From: Arabiibacter massiliensis
Lineage (GTDB): Bacteria > Actinomycetota > Coriobacteriia > Coriobacteriales > Eggerthellaceae
Reading direction: 5' to 3'
Assembly: GCF_900169505.1 (NCBI RefSeq)
Contig: NZ_LT827021.1
Span: forward strand, 1,984,001 to 2,048,000
Length of the DNA stretch: 64,000 nt
The translations under genes and the position numbers were made by a program. Position 1 is the stretch's first letter, and each line of letters opens with the position of its first letter. The notes beneath the pieces were generated by a model. It saw only the letters and a list, made by a program, of their open reading frames with translations. It did not search any database and was not told the origin of the DNA. Positions 17,645 through 25,844 of this stretch are shown here, in pieces.

Positions 17645-17671
17645 GGCTGCAATCAGAGCGGAAGGATGATC

Positions 17672-17986
17672 ATGGCGACGACGACGCTGAATGTGCGCAT
17701 GGACACGCAGACAAAGGAAGAATTCAGTCGCTTCTGCGACGAGATAGGCATTTCGGCCTCTTCGCTTATGAACATGTTCGCCAAGACCGTGGTGAAGAAC
17801 CAGGCGGTTCCCTTCCCCCTCACCACCCGGTCGCTGACGTACATTCCGGAGCGATACGGGCGCATTTTCCCCGAAAGCGAGGAGCAGCTCATGGGCGACC
17901 TTGAGCGGGCGGCGGCAGTTCCCCTCAACGCGTGTTCGAGCGCGGACGAAGGCTTCGCACGCGTGAGGGAGCGATTGGAATGGTAG
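17672..17986 (+). CDS. RelB/DinJ-family antitoxin
   Basis: This 104-residue protein begins MATTTLNVRMDTQTKEEFSRFCDEIGISASSL-like, the ribbon-helix-helix DNA-binding pattern of RelB/DinJ antitoxins (short strand TTLNVRMD, then two helices). The C-terminal half would wrap the toxin. ATG 17672 is preferred over 17666, because GGAAGG lies 6 nt upstream of it. The stop overlaps the toxin start by 7 bp. It should neutralise the downstream RelE-like toxin and repress the shared promoter through the inverted repeat at 17618-17644. Confidence 0.85.
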   Translation: MATTTLNVRMDTQTKEEFSRFCDEIGISASSLMNMFAKTVVKNQAVPFPLTTRSLTYIPERYGRIFPESEEQLMGDLERAAAVPLNACSSADEGFARVRERLEW

Positions 17987-18279
17987 CGTCCGACGAACCG
18001 TACGCCCTTGTCTTAACCAGCGACTTCGAAGAGGACCTCTACCTCGCAGCACACTACGTCGAGCACGTGCTCGCAATGCCCCAAGCAGCGCGGCGATTGA
18101 TGTCATGCGTCGAAGAGAAGCTGCGAAACCAGTGCCTCATGCCCGAATGCGCTGCAAGCTACAGAACCCGCCACGGCGATACGAACTATACCGTCTGGTG
18201 CGGGCGCTTCGCCATTCACTACACCATCGAAGGGCGCTGCGTCAAGGCCCTTGGCTTGAAGCACTCGCTGCAACGCTAG
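17980..18279 (+). CDS. RelE/YafQ-like toxin of a type II toxin-antitoxin system
   Basis: This 99-residue protein starts at ATG 17980 within the end of the antitoxin gene (frame ATGGTAG). Size, gene order and composition fit the RelE/ParE superfamily: a helical N-terminal half (FEEDLYLAAHYVEHVLAMPQAA) followed by basic beta strands (RTRHGDTNYTVWCGRF, IHYTIEGRCVKALGLKHS). Most relatives are ribosome-dependent mRNA endonucleases; ParE-like gyrase poisons share the fold, so the activity is uncertain. It is cotranscribed with the antitoxin. The 257 bp downstream (18280-18536) hold no gene, only the cyd terminator from the opposite strand. Confidence 0.75.
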   Translation: MVASDEPYALVLTSDFEEDLYLAAHYVEHVLAMPQAARRLMSCVEEKLRNQCLMPECAASYRTRHGDTNYTVWCGRFAIHYTIEGRCVKALGLKHSLQR

Positions 18280-18473
18280 CTGCACATGGCTTCAGATGCG
18301 AGGGGGCGGCAGCCAGCCGGCGCGCCGGCGCGATGCTCGGCAGGCGAAGGGGCGGGTTAGACGATGAAGAACCGCTCGACTTGCTTCTCCTAGTCCGTGC
18401 GAACAACCTGCAGCGATGCAAAACAAGTTTAATGCCGCGCGCCGGCAGAGCCTCGCTCGGCTGTCCCCTGCAT

Positions 18474-18508
18474 AAAAAGGACCCGCCGGGCGCATGCCGG
18501 CGGGTCCT
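18474..18508 (-). terminator. Intrinsic terminator of cydAB
   Basis: On the minus strand the stem AGGACCCGCCGG pairs with CCGGCGGGTCCT and is followed by TTTTT (18478-18474). It is located 29 bp after the cydB stop. Confidence 0.88.
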
Positions 18509-18536
18509 CTCGCGGTGCGACGTCAGACACGGGATC

Positions 18537-19574
18537 CTAGTAGTGCGCCAGGTCCTCGTCCTTCACGCGGCCGCGGAAGGTGCGGTAGATGATCACATGG
18601 TAGATGAGCACGAGCGGCAGGCCCACGCAGGTGATGATGGTCATCCACATGAGCGTGAGCTCGGAGGACGCCGCGCTCATCGCAGTGATGGCGGGACCGA
18701 CGCTGTCGGCCGAGGCCACCACGAAGTTCGGGAACATCGACGCGGCCAGCAGCAGCACCAGCATGGCGCACGACGCGGACTGCGCGATGAACGCGCCCAG
18801 GTCGTTGCCCTTCTTCAGCCCGAAGAAGATCGACGCCGCCACAGCCGCCACGAATAAGATGGCGAACAGCCAGCGCGCGATGCCGAGCATCGGATCCATG
18901 GCCGGCTGGATGCCCATGAGGGCGTACAGCGTGACCACGAGGAACAGCGCGAGCGCCGCGACTTGCAGCGGAAGGCGCAGCTTGGCCGCACGCGCCTGCA
19001 CGTCGCTGGGCTTGGGAGCCTTGAGCGAGAGCCAGGTGGCGCCCTGCGCCAGGAACATCACGAGGCCCAGCACGCCGCACAACAGCGTGAACGGGGTGAT
19101 GAGGCCCAGCAGCGGCATGCCCGCGTAGTCGCCGCCCTCGGTCATGGGGATGCCCGCGAAGATGTTGCCCACGGCCACGCCCAGAAGCAGCGCCGGCAAA
19201 AGCGAGCCCACCGTGAAGCACGCGTCCCACACCTTGCCCCACTTGGGGTCGTGCCCGCGGTACTCAACCGACACCGCGCGGACGATCAGGCCGAACAGCA
19301 CCAGCATGACGGCCAGGTAGAAGCCGGAGAACGTGGTGGCGTACGCCGCCGGGAACGCCGCGAACAGCGCGCCGCCCGCAGTGAGCAGCCACACCTCGTT
19401 GCCGTCCCACACCGGCCCGATGCTCGTGCGCACGATGGCCTTCTCCTTGTCGTTCTTCGCGACGAAGGGGTACAGCACGCCCGCGCCCAGATCGAAGCCG
19501 TCAAGGATGAAGTAGCCGGCGATGAGCACGAAGATCAGCAGGAACCAGAGTCCTTGGAAGAACGTGATTTCCAT
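18537..19574 (-). CDS. cydB: Cytochrome bd oxidase subunit II
   Basis: This 345-residue integral membrane protein has eight to nine helices. It begins MEITFFQGLWFLLIFVLIAGYFILDGFDLGAG, where the FxLDGFDLGxG motif is the family signature. With CydA it forms the quinol:O2 oxidoreductase of the cytoplasmic membrane, which has high oxygen affinity and protects anaerobes from oxygen and nitric oxide. ATG 19574 lies 2 bp after the cydA stop, so the two are cotranscribed, and a terminator follows. No cydDC exporter genes are in the window. Confidence 0.95.
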   Translation of the reverse strand: MEITFFQGLWFLLIFVLIAGYFILDGFDLGAGVLYPFVAKNDKEKAIVRTSIGPVWDGNEVWLLTAGGALFAAFPAAYATTFSGFYLAVMLVLFGLIVRAVSVEYRGHDPKWGKVWDACFTVGSLLPALLLGVAVGNIFAGIPMTEGGDYAGMPLLGLITPFTLLCGVLGLVMFLAQGATWLSLKAPKPSDVQARAAKLRLPLQVAALALFLVVTLYALMGIQPAMDPMLGIARWLFAILFVAAVAASIFFGLKKGNDLGAFIAQSASCAMLVLLLAASMFPNFVVASADSVGPAITAMSAASSELTLMWMTIITCVGLPLVLIYHVIIYRTFRGRVKDEDLAHY

Positions 19575-19576
19575 GG

Positions 19577-21049
19577 TTACTCACCTTCCTTCGCAAGGTC
19601 GTCCGACACGGCCGGGGCGGGAACGCGGCCCGCAGCGCCGACGCCGGCACCCGCGTCAACCGAGATGGGGGCCGTGTCCTCCACGGGGCCCTCCTTGATG
19701 AAGCGGCCCATCGTGCGCGCCCACGCGATCATGAGGAACGCGTACACCACGAGGAACAGCACCATCGTGATCATGAGCTCGGGCGCGCTCACGGACTGCG
19801 AGACGCCCTCGTTCACCAGCAGGTTCACGCCTTCGGGCGCGGTGGCCGACGGGTAGACGACCCACGGCTGGCGGCCGACCTCGGCGGTGAACCAGCCGGC
19901 CTGGATGGCCAGCAGCGGGAACACCGGCGAGATGAGCACGAGGCGCTGCAGCCACTTCATGTTCTTGATGCGGCCGCCGCGGAACGAGAACACAAGCGCG
20001 AGGATGGTGGTGAGCATGATGAGGCCGTACATGGCCACCATGAGGTGGTAGGTCTGGAACACGAAGTTGACCGGGGCGGTCTCGGGATCGAGCGCGCCGT
20101 ACTGCTCGGTCTGCGCGAGCTCGTTCAGGCCCTGGTACTCAGTATCCCACGCGCCGGTGGCCAAGAAGCTCGTGCCGCCGGGGATGGCGAACGGCGAGAT
20201 GACTTCCTGCGTCTCCTCGTCGACCCAGCCGAACAGGTACAGCGGCGGAACCTCGGAGTCGTACATGCCCTCCATCATGGCCAGCTTGCTGGGCTGCTCC
20301 TCGGCCACGGTGACGGCGGAAGAGTGCGCGGTGACCAGCATGACGCAGCTCACGACGATGCCCACTGCGGCGCCGATGCGCATGGTCTTCATGGCGAAGT
20401 CGGAGTGCTTCTTCTTGAGCAGGTACCACGCGGACACGGCCATCGCCACGAACGCGCCCATGATGAGCAGCGCCACGATGGTGTGCGAGTAGCGCGACAT
20501 GAGCGAGGGATTGAACGCCGCGCCGAGGAAGTCGGTGATCACGGCCTTCGAGCCGTCGGCGGAGAGCTCCGCGCCGGCCGGCGTCTGCATCCACGAGTTG
20601 GCGATGAGGATCCACAGCGCGGAGAGCGCCGAGCCGAACCACACGAGCCAGGCCGACACCAGGTAGAACTTCGGCGAGACGCGCTTGCGGCCGAACAGCA
20701 GGACGCCCAAGAACGTCGACTCGAGGAAGAACGCCAGCAAGGCCTCGGCCGCCAGCGGCGCGCCGAAGATGTCGCCGACGAAGCGCGAGTAATCGGCCCA
20801 GTTCGTTCCGAAGGAGAACTCCATCGTGATGCCCGTGGCCACGCCTATCACGAACGTCGCGGTGAAGATCTTCACCCAGAACTTGGTGGCCGCCGCGTCC
20901 TTCGGGTCGCGCGAGCGGTAGTACCGTGTTTCGTTGATGGCAAGGATAAGTCCGAGACCGATCGTCAACGGGACGAAGATGAAGTGGTACGCAGCCGTGC
21001 AAGCGAACTGGATGCGAGCCAACAGCACCGGGTCGGAGAAGATATCCAT
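19577..21049 (-). CDS. cydA: Cytochrome bd oxidase subunit I
   Basis: This 490-residue heme-carrying subunit begins MDIFSDPVLLARIQFACTAAYHFIFVP, where His22 corresponds to the axial ligand near the periplasmic side. TMEFSFGTNWADYSRF and AGWFTAEVGRQPWVVYP are classic CydA signatures (the latter in the C-terminal half). The quinol-binding Q loop is of the short type. The start ATG 21049 follows AAGGGGGTG; an upstream in-frame start adds only eight residues without a ribosome site. It forms an operon with cydB. An 8-bp inverted repeat 68-90 bp upstream could bind a redox regulator, and two parS sites lie further upstream. Confidence 0.95.
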   Translation of the reverse strand: MDIFSDPVLLARIQFACTAAYHFIFVPLTIGLGLILAINETRYYRSRDPKDAAATKFWVKIFTATFVIGVATGITMEFSFGTNWADYSRFVGDIFGAPLAAEALLAFFLESTFLGVLLFGRKRVSPKFYLVSAWLVWFGSALSALWILIANSWMQTPAGAELSADGSKAVITDFLGAAFNPSLMSRYSHTIVALLIMGAFVAMAVSAWYLLKKKHSDFAMKTMRIGAAVGIVVSCVMLVTAHSSAVTVAEEQPSKLAMMEGMYDSEVPPLYLFGWVDEETQEVISPFAIPGGTSFLATGAWDTEYQGLNELAQTEQYGALDPETAPVNFVFQTYHLMVAMYGLIMLTTILALVFSFRGGRIKNMKWLQRLVLISPVFPLLAIQAGWFTAEVGRQPWVVYPSATAPEGVNLLVNEGVSQSVSAPELMITMVLFLVVYAFLMIAWARTMGRFIKEGPVEDTAPISVDAGAGVGAAGRVPAPAVSDDLAKEGE

Positions 21050-21116
21050 CGCACACCCCCTTACTTTCTGCATCGACAGATTCCCAATGGCGACATTGTA
21101 TCACCATCCGTCAAGA

Positions 21117-21139
21117 AATGTTATTCCTATGATAACATT
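21117..21139 (-). promoter_or_regulatory. Candidate operator upstream of cydAB
   Basis: AATGTTAT (21117-21124) and ATAACATT (21132-21139) form a perfect 8-bp inverted repeat around 7 bp, in the AT-rich leader 68 bp before the cydA start. Geometry and TGTTA halves recall Rex-type redox operators, but the spacing differs by one base from the usual form. Confidence 0.5.
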
Positions 21140-21176
21140 TTTTCGACGATTTTCGGGCGGCGCAGGCGGCGGCGCG

Positions 21177-21194
21177 ATGTTTCACGTGAAACAT
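21177..21194. other. parS-type centromere site 2
   Basis: Perfect 18-bp ATGTTTCACGTGAAACAT, identical to the site at 7131. It lies 128 bp upstream of cydA. Confidence 0.88.
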
Positions 21195-21211
21195 TTGTGC
21201 TAGAAATGCCG

Positions 21212-21229
21212 ATGTTTCACGTGAAACAT
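21212..21229. other. parS-type centromere site 3
   Basis: Identical 18-bp palindrome, 35 bp from site 2 (start to start). A tandem parS pair at this spacing makes chance occurrence very unlikely. Confidence 0.88.
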
Positions 21230-21258
21230 TCGTCTTTGCCCCAGGCTGAACTGCGAAA

Positions 21259-21393
21259 TGTCATCCTGAGCGGAGCGACCGGAGGGAGCGTAGTCGAAGG
21301 ATCCCCCTGCGGCGACAGCCGTGACGCGTGCTGCTGGCGCCGCGGGGGATCCTTCGCCTCCGGCGGCTAACGCCGCCTCCGCTCAGGATGACA
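21259..21393. repeat. Dispersed repeat bounded by inverted TGTCATCCTGAGCG, copy 2
   Basis: This 135-bp element has the same ends as copy 1 and internal GTCGAAGGATCC / GGATCCTTCG arms. With the two parS sites and the cydA leader it accounts for the whole 387-bp gap 21050-21436. Confidence 0.8.
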
Positions 21394-21436
21394 ACCAGGG
21401 AGCTCCCGCTCGCTCGGGGTGACAAGGGCGGGGCGG

Positions 21437-22201
<765 letters not shown>

Positions 22202-22213
22202 ATCCGCACCTCC

Positions 22214-23632
22214 TTAATGGCTGATATGGTTGCCGTGCGCCAGGCCGTCGTCCAAATCGATGGTGCTCGGCCCGGCGAACGTCTCGGACATGCGGATGCT
22301 GCGCGCCACAGCGGCGTCGGTATCGGGCACCACCGACTCCTCGGACGTGATGCTGCGGTCGCCCAGGCCCTTCTTGCGCTTGCGGCCGCCGGCCATGCGC
22401 GCCTCCATCATGTTGATGAGCTTGGTCATGGGGATGGTCACGATCAGGTAGAACGCCGCGGCCACGATGTAGGGCGTCACGTTGCCCGTGGCGGCCGTGA
22501 TGGTTTTCGCGTACATCATGATCTCCATGACACCCACGGCGGCCAGAAGCGAGGTGTCCTTGTACATGAGGATGAACTCGCTGGTCATCGTGGGGATGAC
22601 GCGCCGCACGGTCTGCGGGATGATGACGAAGAACATGGTCTGCGCGCCGTTCATGCCAAGCGAGCGCGCCGCCTCGAACTGCCCCGTGTTGATGGACTGG
22701 ATGCCCGCGCGGAAGATCTCGGCCAGATACGCGCTCGAGTTGAGCACGAGCACGATAGTGCCCAGCACGAACAGGTCCATCTTGATGCCCATGAGCGGCA
22801 GGCCGAAGAACGCGATGTAGATCTGCAGGAACAGCGGCGTGCCGCGCACCACGTTGATGTAGGCGGCGCCGATGGCGCGCGGGACGCGGTGCTTGGCCAT
22901 GCGCATGAACGACCACAGAAGTCCGATGGGGATGGCCAGCGGGAAGCTCACGATGACGAGCGCGATGGCGATGAGCCAGCCCGCGAACACCGTGGGCACC
23001 GACGTCACGATGATGGTGGGGTCGAAGAACAGATGCAGGAACTTATTGGAGTTCCATGCCTTCACCCAGTCCTGCATGCCCAGCCACGTGGAGAACTGCT
23101 CCGCCGGCGAGGTGCTCACCACGTCGAACGTCTTGTCGGTGGCCGGCATGTCCAGAGCCGTGCCGTCGGCGGTGGCATAGCTTCCCGTCAGGCCGAACGT
23201 GCCGCCCTCGCCGGGCAGGAGCGTGCGATTGAACTCGATCATGATGAGCGCGCCGGCGGGCGTGGGCTCGGGAAAGCTCACCGTGACGTGCGCGCCGTCC
23301 CGCACCTCTACCTGCGAGTCGAACTCCAGGCGATCAAGCCCGTTCATGACCGTCGTCTTCACGTTGCCGGCCTCCACTGTGGAGCCGGCCGGCAGGTCGA
23401 CGACCACCTGCGACACCGATTCGTCCTCGCCGGTCTGGCCCTGCCACGTGACGCGGGTGGGCGTGGCACCCAGCACCTGGGAGAGGTCGGCGTCGTTGGG
23501 CTGGGCCGTCCAACGCTCTACCTCCAAGGCCTGGGCGGTTGTCGAAAAGGCGAGCGAAAGGGCGAGCGCCGCCACGGCCAGGACCGCAGCGACGCCTCCC
23601 TTGCGCACGAGTATGCGCTCTTGCGTGCCCAT
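22214..23632 (-). CDS. Amino-acid ABC transporter permease with N-terminal extracytoplasmic domain
   Basis: This 472-residue protein is about twice the usual size for a HisM/GlnP permease. It starts with a signal-like segment (about residues 13-35, AAVLAVAALALSLAFS) and an exported domain of about 170 residues rich in beta-type sequence (for example VSQVVVDLPAGSTVEAGNV). The permease proper, with five or more helices, occupies about 210-430 and includes the conserved EAA loop (AARSLGMNGAQTMFFVIIPQTVRR) and NVVRGTPLFLQI. The C-terminal tail is hydrophilic. It is in an operon between the binding protein (15 bp gap) and the ATPase. The extra domain has no family I recognise and might dock the binding protein or sense substrate. 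Confidence 0.88.
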   Translation of the reverse strand: MGTQERILVRKGGVAAVLAVAALALSLAFSTTAQALEVERWTAQPNDADLSQVLGATPTRVTWQGQTGEDESVSQVVVDLPAGSTVEAGNVKTTVMNGLDRLEFDSQVEVRDGAHVTVSFPEPTPAGALIMIEFNRTLLPGEGGTFGLTGSYATADGTALDMPATDKTFDVVSTSPAEQFSTWLGMQDWVKAWNSNKFLHLFFDPTIIVTSVPTVFAGWLIAIALVIVSFPLAIPIGLLWSFMRMAKHRVPRAIGAAYINVVRGTPLFLQIYIAFFGLPLMGIKMDLFVLGTIVLVLNSSAYLAEIFRAGIQSINTGQFEAARSLGMNGAQTMFFVIIPQTVRRVIPTMTSEFILMYKDTSLLAAVGVMEIMMYAKTITAATGNVTPYIVAAAFYLIVTIPMTKLINMMEARMAGGRKRKKGLGDRSITSEESVVPDTDAAVARSIRMSETFAGPSTIDLDDGLAHGNHISH

Positions 23633-23647
23633 GATGTCAGCGGGCGC

Positions 23648-24442
23648 TTACTGGAGCCACTTGGCGGCAAGCTCGTCGTACTTGCCGTTGTCGCGCACAG
23701 CCTGCAGCGCCTTGTTGAGGGCCTTCGTGAGCTCCGGGTTCTCCTTGCTCACAGCCACGGCGTACTGCTCGCCCGTGGGGATCTCATTGATGACCTGGCA
23801 GTCCTTGTAGGACTTCACGTAGTAGTTGGCCACCGGCAGATCCACGGCCACGCCGTCGATCTGACCGGAGTCGAGGGCGGCGAACACGGCCGTCATCTCG
23901 TCGAAGCCGGTCACCTCGGCATCCTTGATGTTCTCAGCGGCCCATTCGTAGCCGGTCGTTCCGGTCTGGGCGCCGATCTTCTTGCCCTCGAGCTGGCTCA
24001 CGTCGGTGATGCCCGAATCGCTGCGCACGGTGATGCTCTGGTTCACGTCGCAGTAGGTGTCGGTGAAGTCCACCTGCTGCAGGCGCTTGTCGGTGATGGT
24101 GAACGACGACACGCCCACATCGGCCTTGCCGCCGGTCTGGATGAGCGGCACGATGGTGTCGAACTTGGTAGAGGGCAGGTAGTTGCACTCGAGGCCCATC
24201 TCCTCGGCCAGAAGGCCCATGAGGTCCACGGCGAAGCCCTCGGGCGCATCGCCGTTGAGGTTCTCGAACGGCGGGAAGTCGAGCGAGGCGGCCACCGTCA
24301 GCTGGCCGGGGTTGACGAGGTCGTAGCCGCCCGCCGTCGTGGTGGATCCGCCGCCGTCGCCGCCCGACGAGCAGCCGAACAGCGCGAGCGAGGCAGTCAG
24401 CACGCCGGCCGCCGCGAAGACGCCCAGTTTCTTGAAGTTCAT
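23648..24442 (-). CDS. Amino-acid ABC transporter substrate-binding lipoprotein (SBP family 3)
   Basis: This is a 264-residue exported lipoprotein. The signal peptide ends in the lipobox LALFGC (Cys at about 22), followed by a glycine/serine linker. Then comes a periplasmic-binding fold of family 3 with QLTVAASLDFPPFENLN, PEGFAVDLMGLLAEEMG and the interlobe VKSYKDCQVI. Such proteins bind polar amino acids such as glutamine, cystine or arginine; the specific ligand is not readable. The start ATG 24442 has GGGGAG 5 nt upstream. It is the first gene of the operon with the permease and ATPase. Confidence 0.92.
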   Translation of the reverse strand: MNFKKLGVFAAAGVLTASLALFGCSSGGDGGGSTTTAGGYDLVNPGQLTVAASLDFPPFENLNGDAPEGFAVDLMGLLAEEMGLECNYLPSTKFDTIVPLIQTGGKADVGVSSFTITDKRLQQVDFTDTYCDVNQSITVRSDSGITDVSQLEGKKIGAQTGTTGYEWAAENIKDAEVTGFDEMTAVFAALDSGQIDGVAVDLPVANYYVKSYKDCQVINEIPTGEQYAVAVSKENPELTKALNKALQAVRDNGKYDELAAKWLQ

Positions 24443-24650
24443 GATACTCCCCTTTCCACTGCGTCCGCACAGCACATCGAGAAGAAGGATGACGCAGTCG
24501 CACTACTATAAGGCTCCCAAGCCGCTTTATCAAAGGGGTATCCGCCGAGGGGCAGCTGCGAGCGGGAACGGCATCCTGCGAACGGTCGTTTCCCCGGGTC
24601 GTGCGGTTTAGCGCACTGCTGCGGTGGAGCGACGGGGAGCGGCGCGACCC

Positions 24651-25844
24651 TCACGCAAGCGGCCAGCAGACGAGCAGCAGCGCGGCGAGGAAGGCGGCGT
24701 TGTACGCCGTGAACTTCGCCAGGAAGCCGCGCGCGGTCTGGCGGGCCAGCTCCGGGCGGCGCGGGAAGGCGGCGCGTACGGTGCGGTAGTGGCTGAACGT
24801 GATGAGGCTGGCGAGCGACGCCACGAGGGTGCCCGCGCCGCCGATGTTCACGCCCACGAGCAGCGCCTGGTAGCCGTCGGCGAAGTGCGACAGCAGCACG
24901 GCGGCGGGCACGTTGCTGATGATCTGGCTCGCGCCCACGCTCACCAGCAGCGCGCTTCGATCCATGAGCCCCGAGAGCAGGCCCTCCGCCGCCGGGATGC
25001 GCGCCATGTTGCCCGCGAACACGAAGAAGCACGCGAACGTGAGCAGCAGGCCCCAGTCCACGTCGCGCAGGGCGCGGCGGTCGAGCACGACGAGGGCGGC
25101 CACGACGACTGCGAGCGCCGCCGGGTAGGGTACGAGCCGGAACACCGAGGCGATGACGAGCGCCAGCAGCGCGAGGTAGGCCAGAGCGCGAGGGCGGCGG
25201 CGGTCATCGACGCGCGGGGCATCGGCAGGTTCGGGACGCGCGGCCCCCTGCGCGGGCGAGCGCGGCGGCACGGGCTTCACGAACAACATGCAGCACGCCG
25301 TGATAAGCAGGACCGACGCCGCGAACGGCACCGCCATCACGGCCAGGAAGTCACCGAGCGGGATGGCGAAGCGCTCGTAGAGGTAGAGGTTCTGCGGGTT
25401 GCCGAACGGCAGTATCATGCCGCCCAGATTGGCCGCAAGGTTCTGCATGATGAACGCGAAGGGCAGCGCGCGCTCCCAGCCGGCCCGAAGCAGCGTGGCG
25501 GCCGAAAGCGGCAGCATCATGATGAGCGCCATGTCGTTGGTGGCGAACATCGACAGCACGAGCGTCGCGCCCACGAGCGCCACCACGGCCGAGCGGCAGG
25601 TGGCGAAGCGCGCCACTGCGACGCGCGCCGCATGCTCGAACACGCCGATGCCGCGCAGCGCCCCCACCACGGCCAGGATGCCGAACAAACACGAGAGCGT
25701 CTTGAGGTCGAAGTAGCCGAGGTACGCCCCGTCGGGCGGCACGAGCGCCATGGTGGCGAGCGCAGCCGCCGCCGACACGACGAGCACCGTGCGCCTGCGC
25801 GCGAACCGTATGAGCGAGGCCGCGAGCGCGTGCACGTTTATCAC
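24651..25844 (-). CDS. SLC13/ArsB-type membrane carrier
   Basis: This 397-residue protein has about eleven helices and belongs to the ion-transporter superfamily that includes ArsB, NhaD and citrate or dicarboxylate carriers. The re-entrant-loop motif NLGGMILPFGNPQNLYLY (about residues 148-165) parallels the N-G-P-N signature of those families, and SQIISNVPAAVLLS in the second half is the matching inverted motif. Start GTG 25844 overlaps the stop of the PAS-GGDEF gene as GTGA, so it is translationally coupled as the third gene of the channel-ROK operon. The substrate is unknown: an anion such as a dicarboxylate is the default guess, Na+/H+ exchange the alternative. Confidence 0.8.
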   Translation of the reverse strand: MINVHALAASLIRFARRRTVLVVSAAAALATMALVPPDGAYLGYFDLKTLSCLFGILAVVGALRGIGVFEHAARVAVARFATCRSAVVALVGATLVLSMFATNDMALIMMLPLSAATLLRAGWERALPFAFIMQNLAANLGGMILPFGNPQNLYLYERFAIPLGDFLAVMAVPFAASVLLITACCMLFVKPVPPRSPAQGAARPEPADAPRVDDRRRPRALAYLALLALVIASVFRLVPYPAALAVVVAALVVLDRRALRDVDWGLLLTFACFFVFAGNMARIPAAEGLLSGLMDRSALLVSVGASQIISNVPAAVLLSHFADGYQALLVGVNIGGAGTLVASLASLITFSHYRTVRAAFPRRPELARQTARGFLAKFTAYNAAFLAALLLVCWPLA

